Positions 1 through 8,500 of a DNA stretch of 18,662 nucleotides are shown here, one piece after another. Position numbers and translations under genes: made by a program. The notes below the pieces were generated by a model, which had not been told where the DNA came from, searched no databases, and saw only the letters and a list, made by a program, of their open reading frames with translations. This DNA is from Gammaproteobacteria bacterium (GTDB lineage Bacteria > Pseudomonadota > Gammaproteobacteria > UBA6429 > Thiohalophilaceae), in the NCBI GenBank assembly GCA_029882235.1, contig JAOULB010000006.1, positions 1 through 18,662 on the forward strand, read 5' to 3'. Each line of letters opens with the position of its first letter. The stretch's first letter is position 1.

Positions 1-19
1 AACGACACCGGCAGCAGGC

Positions 20-47
20 CTTGAAATTCCTTTTCCCGTCCCAATCT
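20..47 (+). promoter_or_regulatory. Candidate sigma32 (heat-shock) promoter of groESL
   Basis: A CTTGAAA element at 20-26 is followed, 14 bp after its CTTGAA core, by CCCAAT (40-45). This resembles the sigma32 consensus (CTTGAA, about 13-15 bp, CCCCAT). Transcription would start near 53-56, so the transcript would carry the downstream CIRCE element. The assignment is by consensus only; the -10 half has one mismatch. Confidence 0.6.
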
Positions 48-48
48 C

Positions 49-76
49 TTGACTCTAATGCGATGCCCGCTATTAT
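49..76 (+). promoter_or_regulatory. Candidate sigma70 promoter of groESL
   Basis: TTGACT (49-54) and TATTAT (71-76) are separated by 16 bp, a good housekeeping promoter match. The -10 hexamer abuts the CIRCE operator, so a repressor bound there would block this promoter directly. It lies just downstream of the sigma32-like promoter, giving a tandem heat-shock/basal arrangement. Confidence 0.65.
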
Positions 77-102
77 TAGCACTCATTGAAGGTGAGTGCT
101 AA
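76..102 (+). promoter_or_regulatory. CIRCE operator (HrcA binding site)
   Basis: The inverted repeat TTAGCACTC, 9-bp spacer, GAGTGCTAA is identical to the canonical CIRCE consensus. CIRCE is the binding site of the heat-shock repressor HrcA. It lies at the predicted start of transcription, 86 bp before groES, and would also form a hairpin in the mRNA leader. It implies an hrcA gene elsewhere in the genome, not seen in this window. Confidence 0.95.
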
Positions 103-187
103 AAGGGCGCTCGAATTTGACGACCGGGCCAGGTTCGCTTGCTGGTCTTACTAACTGAATTTATTAATCTTTTTAGGAGAGGAATGT

Positions 188-478
188 ATGAAAATCCGTC
201 CATTACATGATCGTGTTGTTGTCCGTCGTAAGGAAGAAGAGCGGACCAGCGCCGGTGGTATTGTAATTCCTGATTCGGCGACAGAAAAACCAGCACAAGG
301 TGAAGTCATCGCTGTGGGTAAGGGTAAGGTCACCGATTCTGGTGAAGTGCGCCCCCTCGATGTAAAGACTGGTGACATCGTATTGTTTGGCAAATTCGCG
401 CATTTCACTGAAGTGAAAGTAGACGGCGAAGAACTGCTGGTGATGAAAGAAGAAGACATCATGGGCGTTGTTGAATAA
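188..478 (+). CDS. groES: Co-chaperonin GroES (Hsp10)
   Basis: A 96-aa cytoplasmic co-chaperonin that caps the GroEL ring during ATP-driven protein folding. The sequence is collinear with GroES: an N-terminal [14 protein letters not shown] strand, a mobile-loop region with TSAGGIV (about residues 21-27) that contacts GroEL, and the C-terminal [19 protein letters not shown] signature. The segment around KFAHFTEVK (about 69-77) is slightly different from, and one residue longer than, the common KYSGTEVK form. The ATG at 188 is preceded by a strong AGGAGAGGA Shine-Dalgarno (175-183). A second ATG at 184 is out of frame. It is the first gene of the groESL operon, with groEL 55 bp downstream, and is controlled by the sigma32-like and sigma70 promoters plus CIRCE upstream. 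Confidence 0.98.
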   Translation: MKIRPLHDRVVVRRKEEERTSAGGIVIPDSATEKPAQGEVIAVGKGKVTDSGEVRPLDVKTGDIVLFGKFAHFTEVKVDGEELLVMKEEDIMGVVE

Positions 479-530
479 ACAACGGTTAGTGCAATACAGC
501 TAACGAATGAATTTATTTATGAGGAATTAA

Positions 531-2186
<1,656 letters not shown>

Positions 2187-2191
2187 TCCTG

Positions 2192-2240
2192 AACCTTCGG
2201 CACGAAGGTTAGGGTTTGCGCATTGAACCTCAAAGAGGTT
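2192..2240 (+). other. Two tandem mRNA hairpins after groEL
   Basis: Hairpin 1 pairs AACCTTCG (2192-2199) with CGAAGGTT (2203-2210) across a 3-nt loop and has no T-tract. Hairpin 2 pairs AACCTC (2226-2231) with GAGGTT (2235-2240) and is followed by only a short T run. They are probably 3'-end stabilising structures of the groESL mRNA rather than efficient terminators. Confidence 0.5.
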
Positions 2241-2271
2241 TTCTGTGCACAGCCTACCCAATCTACCAACT

Positions 2272-2304
2272 AAAAACCCCCGCTAGTAATAGCGGGGGTT
2301 TTTT
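2272..2304 (+). terminator. Rho-independent terminator of groESL
   Basis: A 12-bp stem, AAACCCCCGCTA (2274-2285) with TAGCGGGGGTTT (2290-2301), encloses a GTAA tetraloop and runs into T6. This is a strong intrinsic terminator. The A-tract on its left side makes it potentially active on the opposite strand too. Confidence 0.95.
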
Positions 2305-2432
2305 GTATATATCTACGCCACTCTCGCACATCCATGTGTTTCGTGGCATAAGACCATCCATGGTCAAAACTGCGCTGCTCGCTTGAATACGCCTTACCCT
2401 GCCACAAGAGTCCAACCCTGAACAGGTAGTAT
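2305..2432. other. Gene-free stretch between two terminators, with inverted repeats
   Basis: No convincing ORF. It contains a near-perfect palindrome, GACCAT-CC-ATGGTC (2352-2365), and longer-range complementary arms (GTGGCA near 2343-2348, TGCCAC near 2400-2405). Together with the terminator that follows, this could be a small structured RNA or a dispersed intergenic repeat. Nothing shows which, and I see no good promoter for it. Confidence 0.3.
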
Positions 2433-2463
2433 AAAAACCTCGCCAATTCGGCGGGTTTTTTTT
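2433..2463 (+). terminator. Second intrinsic terminator
   Basis: CGCC (2441-2444) pairs with GGCG (2450-2453) around AATTC. The stem extends through flanking A/C and G/T residues with one bulge and is followed by T8. It lies 129 bp after the groESL terminator, so it is either a backup or the end of an unrecognised transcript starting in 2305-2432. Confidence 0.75.
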
Positions 2464-2609
2464 ATGTCTGATGCATAATTATTACTGTTGGAGTTGAGCT
2501 TGTTACAACGCAGAGAGGGCTTCTCATGTGTGAGATTGAAGAAAGCACTTTTGTCAATAATTACAAAATATCAGGAACTTTTGATCAGAAATTTAAAATA
2601 TGACCAATT
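2464..2609. other. AT-rich gene-free DNA upstream of site A
   Basis: No ORF, RNA gene or repeat that I can support. The stretch is markedly more AT-rich than groESL and marks the left edge of the lower-GC cassette. Confidence 0.4.
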
Positions 2610-2653
2610 TGTAGTTTGCTGTAACTTAATTGTAATCTTTATGAACATATTAT
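2610..2653 (+). promoter_or_regulatory. Activator-type promoter with 11-bp direct repeats (site A)
   Basis: Heptamers TGTAACT (2620-2626) and TGTAATC (2631-2637) start 11 bp apart. A third partial copy, TGTAGTT, lies 10 bp further upstream (2610). Ten bp after the last heptamer is a -10-like TATTAT (2648-2653). No -35 hexamer is recognisable because the repeats occupy that place, as in promoters activated by OmpR-fold regulators (PHO boxes, SARP sites). The expected start near 2660 leaves about 32 nt of leader before the beta-barrel gene. The same arrangement recurs at 5220-5253 and 5398-5431. Confidence 0.55.
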
Positions 2654-2691
2654 ACCCATGATATTTTTAACTCAGTCAGGGTAACTTCATT

Positions 2692-3429
2692 ATGTTTTCA
2701 TGGGCTTGTCAAATAAAAAACACATCAATCAGATTTACGTTAGTCATTGTTATGTTTTTAAATTCTGGTTCTTATTCTTTTGCTAGTGATGATAATTTGC
2801 TTCGGGGACGAGCAACTCTTGGTTATTCATCTTATACACTTTCATTTACAGGTTCTTCCTTACCAACGAGTGATGTTAATAGTACCTATATGTTTTTCGG
2901 TGCGGGGGCGACATTCGCTACTGGAAAAATATATTTTGATGCTGCATTTAATAGCAGTATGAATGCGACTCACGACTGGAGTGGGTTTAATGGTGATTTT
3001 GAGCGTTTCGATATGGCATTTACCGGCGGTTATCTGTTGAGTCAGGGATGGTCAGTATTTGGTGGTTTTAAGACAGGGGAATCAATTTTCTACCAGGATA
3101 GCTTGCCGGGTTATCGATTAACATTTGAGGCCTTTGGTCCGTTTGTTGGTGGCAGTAAAGTTATCCATCTAGATCAGTCCTCATCTGTTTCTTTAAGTGC
3201 AGCATTAGCGATTATGACAGGAGATATATTTGATAATTTTTCGCTTAATGATTCTGGTAATACGTATGGTCTTAGTGTTTCTGCTTCCTACAATCTGCCA
3301 CTTGGTGATAATCAGGGTTTAAAGGCACGGGCAAATTATCATTCTTACAGCTTTAGTGATTTTTCTACAGTGGTAGATGTGGATGAATCAATATTATCTG
3401 TTGAAGCAAGTTATTACATGAATTTCTGA
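2692..3429 (+). CDS. Putative small outer-membrane beta-barrel protein
   Basis: A 245-aa protein of unknown specific function. Residues 1 to about 32 look like a signal peptide (basic start, hydrophobic VIVMFLNSGSYSFA, then SDD). The mature part alternates polar and hydrophobic residues in strand-like segments rich in G, S, Y and F (for example LLRGRATLGYSSYTLSFTG). It ends in aromatic-rich SYYMNF, with the C-terminal phenylalanine typical of barrels recognised by the BAM complex. A barrel of about 8-10 strands in the outer membrane is likely (inference from pattern, not from a recognised family). A weak AGGG Shine-Dalgarno lies about 10 bp upstream of the ATG. It is the first gene after the repeat promoter at 2610-2653, and the kinase gene follows after 44 bp, suggesting co-transcription. 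Confidence 0.7.
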   Translation: MFSWACQIKNTSIRFTLVIVMFLNSGSYSFASDDNLLRGRATLGYSSYTLSFTGSSLPTSDVNSTYMFFGAGATFATGKIYFDAAFNSSMNATHDWSGFNGDFERFDMAFTGGYLLSQGWSVFGGFKTGESIFYQDSLPGYRLTFEAFGPFVGGSKVIHLDQSSSVSLSAALAIMTGDIFDNFSLNDSGNTYGLSVSASYNLPLGDNQGLKARANYHSYSFSDFSTVVDVDESILSVEASYYMNF

Positions 3430-3473
3430 TGTTTTAAAGTAAGCGTGTTTTTGTCGAGAAAATATTCCAGGAG

Positions 3474-5198
3474 ATGAAATTGGGCGACATACCTGGCTAT
3501 CGAATTATGAACGAGTTAGGCCGAGGCGGCATGGCTCGTGTTTATCTTGCATTGCACGAAGGTCTGGATAGACTTGTTGCAGTCAAGGTTCTGTGTCCGA
3601 ATCTTGCCGCCGATAGTTCCTTTAGTGAACGCTTTGTTCGAGAGGCGCGTATCGTTGCGAGTCTTAATCATCCAAATATTATTACTGTATATGATGTTGG
3701 TGTTCATGAAAATCGCCATTATATTGCAATGGAATATCTTCCTGGGGAAACGTTAAAAAGCAAAATAAGGCAGAAAATGAACCCAGAGAAAGCACTTCGT
3801 TATATGAAGCAGATGTCGCTGGGTTTAAAGGCGGCGCATGACAAAGGATTTATACATCGCGATATCAAACCGGCAAATATACTTTTTCGTGAAAATGGCT
3901 CACCCGTCATTACCGATTTTGGCGTTGCACGTGCAGAAAAGTCTGATACCCAAATGACTCAGGCGGGTACGATCATTGGGACACCGCACTATATGAGTCC
4001 AGAACAGGCGCAAGGTTTACCGTTAAAGGCTAATTCAGACTTATACAGTTTAGGTGTGGTGTTTTATGAAATGCTGATTGGTGAGGTTCCATATAAATCA
4101 GACTCAATGGTAGCGATTATCTATAAACATGTGCATGAACCAATACCGATATTGCCTGATCAGCTAAGTATATATCAAAAAATTATCAATAAATTGCTCG
4201 CAAAAACCGTACATGATCGCTATCAGGATGCAGGTGAAATAGTTCGTGATATTGAGGCAGTAGAATTTAATAGTAAACCAGAATTCGCAACGAGAATAAT
4301 GCCAAATAGAGCAGCCGCTAACACTCATGAGCTTGCGCAGATATTTTCTCGTTGGAAAAAGATAGCGGAAGTAAATCTTATTTCAGTTAATCAGTGGGTG
4401 AATCAAAACTGGAAAAAAACTGAATCAAAAAATAACAGGTCTATCATCTTCGCGGGGGCTGCATTTGTTGCGGCATTTTTTGTTGTAATAAATATTGTTT
4501 TTACAATTAATAAAATTGACGATGCGAATACAGAGAAAAAAACACCTAGCAAGTTTGAAATATTCTCAGAGACTGAACAGATAGTCGACAACGATAATTA
4601 TGAACCTTTATATAAAAATGGATATGAAGATAGGCAGATTCTTGATGAGAAAAATGCTTCTGATGTAAATGAACAAGAGCTGCACAAAAATGAACAACAT
4701 GAGCAGGAAAGACTGGCATTAATAAATAAAGAGCGAGAAGAAAAGCTTGACCTTGAGTTAAGAGAAAAGGAGAAAATTAAGGCGTTAAATAAAGAGAAAA
4801 TTAAAAGGCTGATATTTAATGCAGAAGCGCATATAAATACTAATAGATTAAACGAAGCCTATTTGAACTATAAAAAAGTCATATCAATAGATGCAAAAAA
4901 TACAGATGCGAATACAGGTATTAAACGCGTGGCTGAAAAATATCTAAACCTGGCTGTCGCCAGGGCAAACACAAACCAGTTTAGTAAAGCCAGGGCGTAC
5001 TTAAATAAAGCTAATACAATATCTCCTCATCATCCGCAATATCTCGCTACCCGGCAGAAAATTTCAAATCTTAGAAGCAGATATCAAAGACAACAGGAAG
5101 AAAAACAGGCCGTCGAACTAGAACAGAAACGAAGAAAGACGGACAAAGCCGAGCCAGAGAACTCATCGCTTCAGCGACGCACATTTGGTGGCTTCTGA
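3474..5198 (+). CDS. Transmembrane Hanks-type Ser/Thr protein kinase with extracytoplasmic coiled-coil/TPR region
   Basis: 574 aa. An N-terminal cytoplasmic eukaryotic-type kinase domain (about 8-265) has the glycine loop ELGRGGMARVY (14-24), lysine K38 in VAVKVL, catalytic HRDIKPANIL (128-137, D130), metal-binding DFG (148-150) and the GTPHYMSPEQA activation/P+1 segment (169-179), so it should be active. One transmembrane helix (about 323-346) is followed by a highly charged coiled coil (about 395-450) and two TPR-like helical repeats (about 452-545) predicted to be periplasmic. The C-terminus is RRTFGGF. There are no PASTA domains. Start: AGGAG (3469-3473) touches the ATG at 3474, which is too close. 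A TTG at 3480 in the same frame would be spaced 6 bp from it and is a plausible alternative start. The gene is probably co-transcribed with the upstream beta-barrel gene. The substrate is unknown; neighbouring regulators are candidates only by proximity. Confidence 0.93.
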   Translation: MKLGDIPGYRIMNELGRGGMARVYLALHEGLDRLVAVKVLCPNLAADSSFSERFVREARIVASLNHPNIITVYDVGVHENRHYIAMEYLPGETLKSKIRQKMNPEKALRYMKQMSLGLKAAHDKGFIHRDIKPANILFRENGSPVITDFGVARAEKSDTQMTQAGTIIGTPHYMSPEQAQGLPLKANSDLYSLGVVFYEMLIGEVPYKSDSMVAIIYKHVHEPIPILPDQLSIYQKIINKLLAKTVHDRYQDAGEIVRDIEAVEFNSKPEFATRIMPNRAAANTHELAQIFSRWKKIAEVNLISVNQWVNQNWKKTESKNNRSIIFAGAAFVAAFFVVINIVFTINKIDDANTEKKTPSKFEIFSETEQIVDNDNYEPLYKNGYEDRQILDEKNASDVNEQELHKNEQHEQERLALINKEREEKLDLELREKEKIKALNKEKIKRLIFNAEAHINTNRLNEAYLNYKKVISIDAKNTDANTGIKRVAEKYLNLAVARANTNQFSKARAYLNKANTISPHHPQYLATRQKISNLRSRYQRQQEEKQAVELEQKRRKTDKAEPENSSLQRRTFGGF

Positions 5199-5219
5199 AA
5201 TTTATATTAAGTCATTTTT

Positions 5220-5253
5220 TGTATGCTAATTGTAACTCTTTATATGATATTTT
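5220..5253 (+). promoter_or_regulatory. Activator-type promoter with 11-bp direct repeats (site B), before a candidate small RNA
   Basis: TGTATGC (5220-5226) and TGTAACT (5231-5237) start 11 bp apart. A -10-like TATTTT lies at 5248-5253, 10 bp beyond the second heptamer, and a better hexamer TATGAT overlaps at 5243-5248. The geometry equals that of sites A and C. No protein gene follows before the terminator at 5307, so the product would be a short untranslated RNA. Confidence 0.45.
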
Positions 5254-5259
5254 GAGTTG

Positions 5260-5334
5260 GTGTCATAAAACGTGATCTATTGCTCCTTCTCTATATCACG
5301 TTGGATAGCGGCCGTAAGGCCGCTGTTTTTTTTT
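5260..5334 (+). ncRNA. Candidate small RNA of about 75 nt with an anti-Shine-Dalgarno loop
   Basis: Predicted from promoter B to terminator 5307-5334; the 5' end is estimated. A first hairpin pairs AACGTGAT (5269-5276) with ATCACGTT (5295-5302). After one mismatch, two further pairs close a 12-nt pyrimidine-rich loop, TTGCTCCTTCTC (5280-5291). The loop contains CTCCTT, complementary to Shine-Dalgarno AAGGAG. A second hairpin is the terminator. This is the layout of many trans-acting riboregulators. It matches no RNA family that I recognise. The alternative is that the whole stretch is only the 3' untranslated region of the kinase operon. Confidence 0.4.
5307..5334 (+). terminator. Rho-independent terminator after the kinase / candidate small RNA
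   Basis: AGCGGCC (5307-5313) and GGCCGCT (5318-5324) form a 7-bp GC-rich stem with a GTAA loop. It is followed by G and then nine T residues (5326-5334). It ends transcripts from the kinase operon and from promoter B. Confidence 0.93.
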
Positions 5335-5397
5335 GCTGCGCGTAAAAGTTGTAGTTTAGGGTAGAATTTTTGCAGAAAAATTCGTGAGTATTTTATG

Positions 5398-5431
5398 TGT
5401 AACTTATCTGTAACTTTCCACTAGTTAAAAT
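5398..5431 (+). promoter_or_regulatory. Activator-type promoter with 11-bp direct repeats (site C), tpsA
   Basis: TGTAACT (5398-5404) and TGTAACT (5409-5415) are exact copies starting 11 bp apart. TAAAAT (5426-5431) follows 10 bp after the second and is a good -10. There is no -35 hexamer at the expected place. Transcription would start near 5438, giving an unusually long leader of about 158 nt before tpsA. This is the best conserved of the three sites. Confidence 0.6.
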
Positions 5432-5475
5432 ATGATGGTTTTGAATGATTCGTGTCTTTAGATTTAATCTAAATG

Positions 5476-5517
5476 TTGAACAATAATTAACCAATTTTGA
5501 ACATTTCAGGTTAAAAT
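5476..5517 (+). promoter_or_regulatory. Possible second tpsA promoter with TTGAACA direct repeats
   Basis: TTGAACA occurs at 5476-5482 and again at 5497-5503, 21 bp apart, so on the same DNA face. A -10-like TAAAAT (5512-5517) begins 8 bp after the second copy. Known SARP regulators bind direct repeats placed about 8 bp from the -10, so this could be a site for the local BTAD regulator. The evidence is weak in AT-rich DNA. Confidence 0.25.
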
Positions 5518-5534
5518 ACTCCGGTAAACAAAGA

Positions 5535-5556
5535 AGGTCTATTGGAGATAAGACCT
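5535..5556 (+). promoter_or_regulatory. Leader hairpin of tpsA mRNA with GGA in the loop
   Basis: AGGTCT (5535-5540) pairs with AGACCT (5551-5556) around the loop ATTGGAGATA. A GGA trinucleotide in a hairpin loop is the core of CsrA/RsmA binding sites, and further GGA/GGGGA motifs overlap the tpsA ribosome-binding region (5583-5594). Post-transcriptional control is possible but inferred from pattern only. Confidence 0.3.
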
Positions 5557-5595
5557 CGTGGCGACGCAATATAGTCACAATCAGGGACTGGGGAA

Positions 5596-8500
5596 ATGGA
5601 TACATACTTATATACAAGAAGCCGAAGAGTACTGGCTCTACTTCTAACATATTGTCTTGGGACATGGGCAGCCTTTGCCGAGGTGGTACTGGATGGGTCC
5701 TTGGCCCCTTGTCCACGATCATGCGAGCTTGCAGGGCCTGATTACCTCATCGACCCTCGCTACGGCACAACCAATGGGACGAACCTGTTTCATAGCTTTC
5801 GTGACTTTAATATTAATCTGTCAGAATCAGCGACATTCATTGGACCAGATAGAGTCGACAATATTTTTGCCCGTGTAACAGGCGGGAATTCCTCTTTCAT
5901 TAATGGAACATTGGGCGTCAAAAGTAATGATCCCAGTGTAAATCTCTGGTTTATAAATCCTGCAGGGATTATGTTTGGTGCAGGAGCACGTCTTGATATC
6001 AGTGGGTCATTCTATGCGACTACAGCAGATTACCTGGTGTTTGGAAAAGATGGTCGTTTTGATGCCTCAAATCCGCGCGATACCGTGTTATCAGTTTCAA
6101 CTCCTTCGGCCTTTGGATTTCTAGATAGTAATATTGCTTCTATCTCTGTTCAACAAGGTGGTTCTTTAAGTGTGCCTGTCGGTGAAACAATCTCATTTGT
6201 CGCTGGAGACATAAATTTAACCGGACAAGGTCATATGGTTTCCAATCTGGTTTTGCTTGGAAATAGTATAGATATGTTTGATTTCTCCAATGTACCTGCA
6301 GTCCTAAACGCATCAAGTGGTAAAATTGATTTAATTAGTCTGGCTTCGGCAGGTGAGGTTTCAATAACAGACACAGGCTATGACTTGAGCACCATTGATC
6401 AGCTTGGTGATATATCAATGGATTATGGCGCCGTTATTTCTACACAGGGTGATCCCGGGGGCACAATCTATATCCGTGCGGGTAATTTTGTCATGGAAAA
6501 TAGTTATCTGGATTCATCAACAGTTGGAATAAAAGATCACAGTGGTATTGGCATAGATATTCAAGTAAGCAACGAATTTTTAGTTCATACAGGCATTGGC
6601 ACCTCGAACATTGGTGATAAGCCTGTATTATTTCGCCAGGCTGCATTGAGTAACACTAACGATCAACTAGTCGGTGGATCTGCGATTAGTTCATCAACAG
6701 CTAATGATGGTCAGGCAGGTAATATAATTATTGAAGCGGGATTATTAGATATAGACGGGGTCGGTGTTGGTTATTCTTCCTCGGCGGGAAACTCAGGAAT
6801 TGTATCACGTGTATTTGGAACGGGTAATAGTGGCGATATTAATATTAAAGCAGATACTATCAGCCTGAATGAAAGCTCAATGATTGCAACGCAGGCATTT
6901 TCTGAAAGTTCTGGGAATAGTGGCGATATAAGAATAGATGTAAAGGATATCAGACTTAATGGTGTAAATGGGAGCTCAATAATTTCAACATCGACACAAG
7001 GTAGTGGAAATGCGGGTAATCTATTTATTTTTTCTGATCATTTACTAGCACGGGGTGGAGTAGGTACTACTCAAATATCTTCTTCAGCGGATGGTGGCCA
7101 AAAAAGTTTTAGTCATTCAGGCAATGTAAATATTAGTGCGTCTAAAATTGAGCTTTACGATGGTGCAGAGATCGGTGCAGACTTGTTCTCTGGAGCTGGT
7201 CAAGGTGGTGATGTGATTATCAAGGCGGATACGATTGACATATCCGGCCGCGATAAAGATGGTTATTCTGCAGGTGTTTACTCAACAGTTTCCGGAAATG
7301 AAACCAGTGGTCAGGGTGGGAATGTTTTTATTCAGAGCCAGGAACTGTATATGGACAATTATGCTCTGGTTGGTGTTTTTAACAGACCAGGTTCAATGGG
7401 GAATTCAGGTAGCATTGATATTAAAACTGATAACCTCGCACTCACCAACGGATCGATTATCTCAGGTAGTGCCTTTGGTTCGGGGCGCGGTGGGGATATT
7501 AACATCTATGCGAACTCGATTTATTTATCTGGACCATCTCCTTACACTGAGTTTACCGATGACTTTTTTGGTGAGTTTACCGGCATCTTTACTGTTGCTG
7601 CGTTAGAGGGTGGTGATGCGGGTAATATAAATATTAATGCGGGTTCAATTGATATTCTCGATGGCGCCCAAATTAATAGTCAGACTGGCGGCCGTGGTCA
7701 AGGGGGTAATATTAATATCAATGCCGATCGTATTTTTGTCTCCGGCTATGATCCTTTAAGTGACAGCATCTCGAGAATATCTGCCTCGACTGAGGTTTAT
7801 CAGGATTATGCTAGGGCATCGGGTGGTGATGGCGGTAGTCTTACGATTACAGCCAATACCATTGAATTGCAGGACCAGGGACTGATAACAACACGGTCAA
7901 CTACAACTGGCGATGGTGGTAGTTTGACAATATCAACGGGTTCTTTATCTTTATCCAGTGGAGCAGCGATATCAGCAGACAGCACCAATACAGGCAATGC
8001 GGGTACGATTAATATTAATGCTTCTGAAATAGTAAGCCTGAGTGACAGTGAAATTACTTCAAGAGCTGAACAATCTACAGCAGGTAGTGTATCTGTCCAT
8101 GCGAACCAGATCGAAATGTACAGGGCTAGCATTCTGGCAAGCAGTGCTGGTAATGAAGCCGCAGGAAATATTAATCTTGCAGCTTTCGATTCTTTTGTAA
8201 TGGAGCAAAGTAGAATTACATCCGAAGCACAATCAGCCAATGGTGGAAATATAGATATTCTTGTCAATAACACTATGAGAGTAACGGATAGTTTTATAAC
8301 TGCATCTGTTCAGGGTGGGAATGGAAACGGCGGCAACATCTTTATCGAACCAGGTTTTATGATTGTAGATAATAGCCAGATTACTGCAGATGCGCATGGG
8401 GGTGACGGCGGTAAGGTCACGATCATTGCAAAGAGCTTTATTGCATCAGCAAACAGTAACATCAGTGCATCCTCTGAGTTAGGAATCAGTGGCAATGTTA

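Noticed and set aside
5393..5722. Minus-strand ORF of 109 codons over the tpsA promoter and 5' end
   Set aside because: It would span the direct-repeat promoter and the conserved TPS signal peptide. It shows no family features and no ribosome-binding site.
7806..8495. Minus-strand ORFs of 155 and 61 codons inside tpsA
   Set aside because: The tpsA frame is continuous and matches an exoprotein beta-helix. These ORFs are low-complexity products of its repeated codons, without start signals.
5700..8500. Repeated units in tpsA considered as a DNA repeat array or CRISPR
   Set aside because: The repetition is at protein level (glycine/asparagine turns of a beta-helix). DNA units differ in length and sequence, with no constant repeat and spacer pattern.
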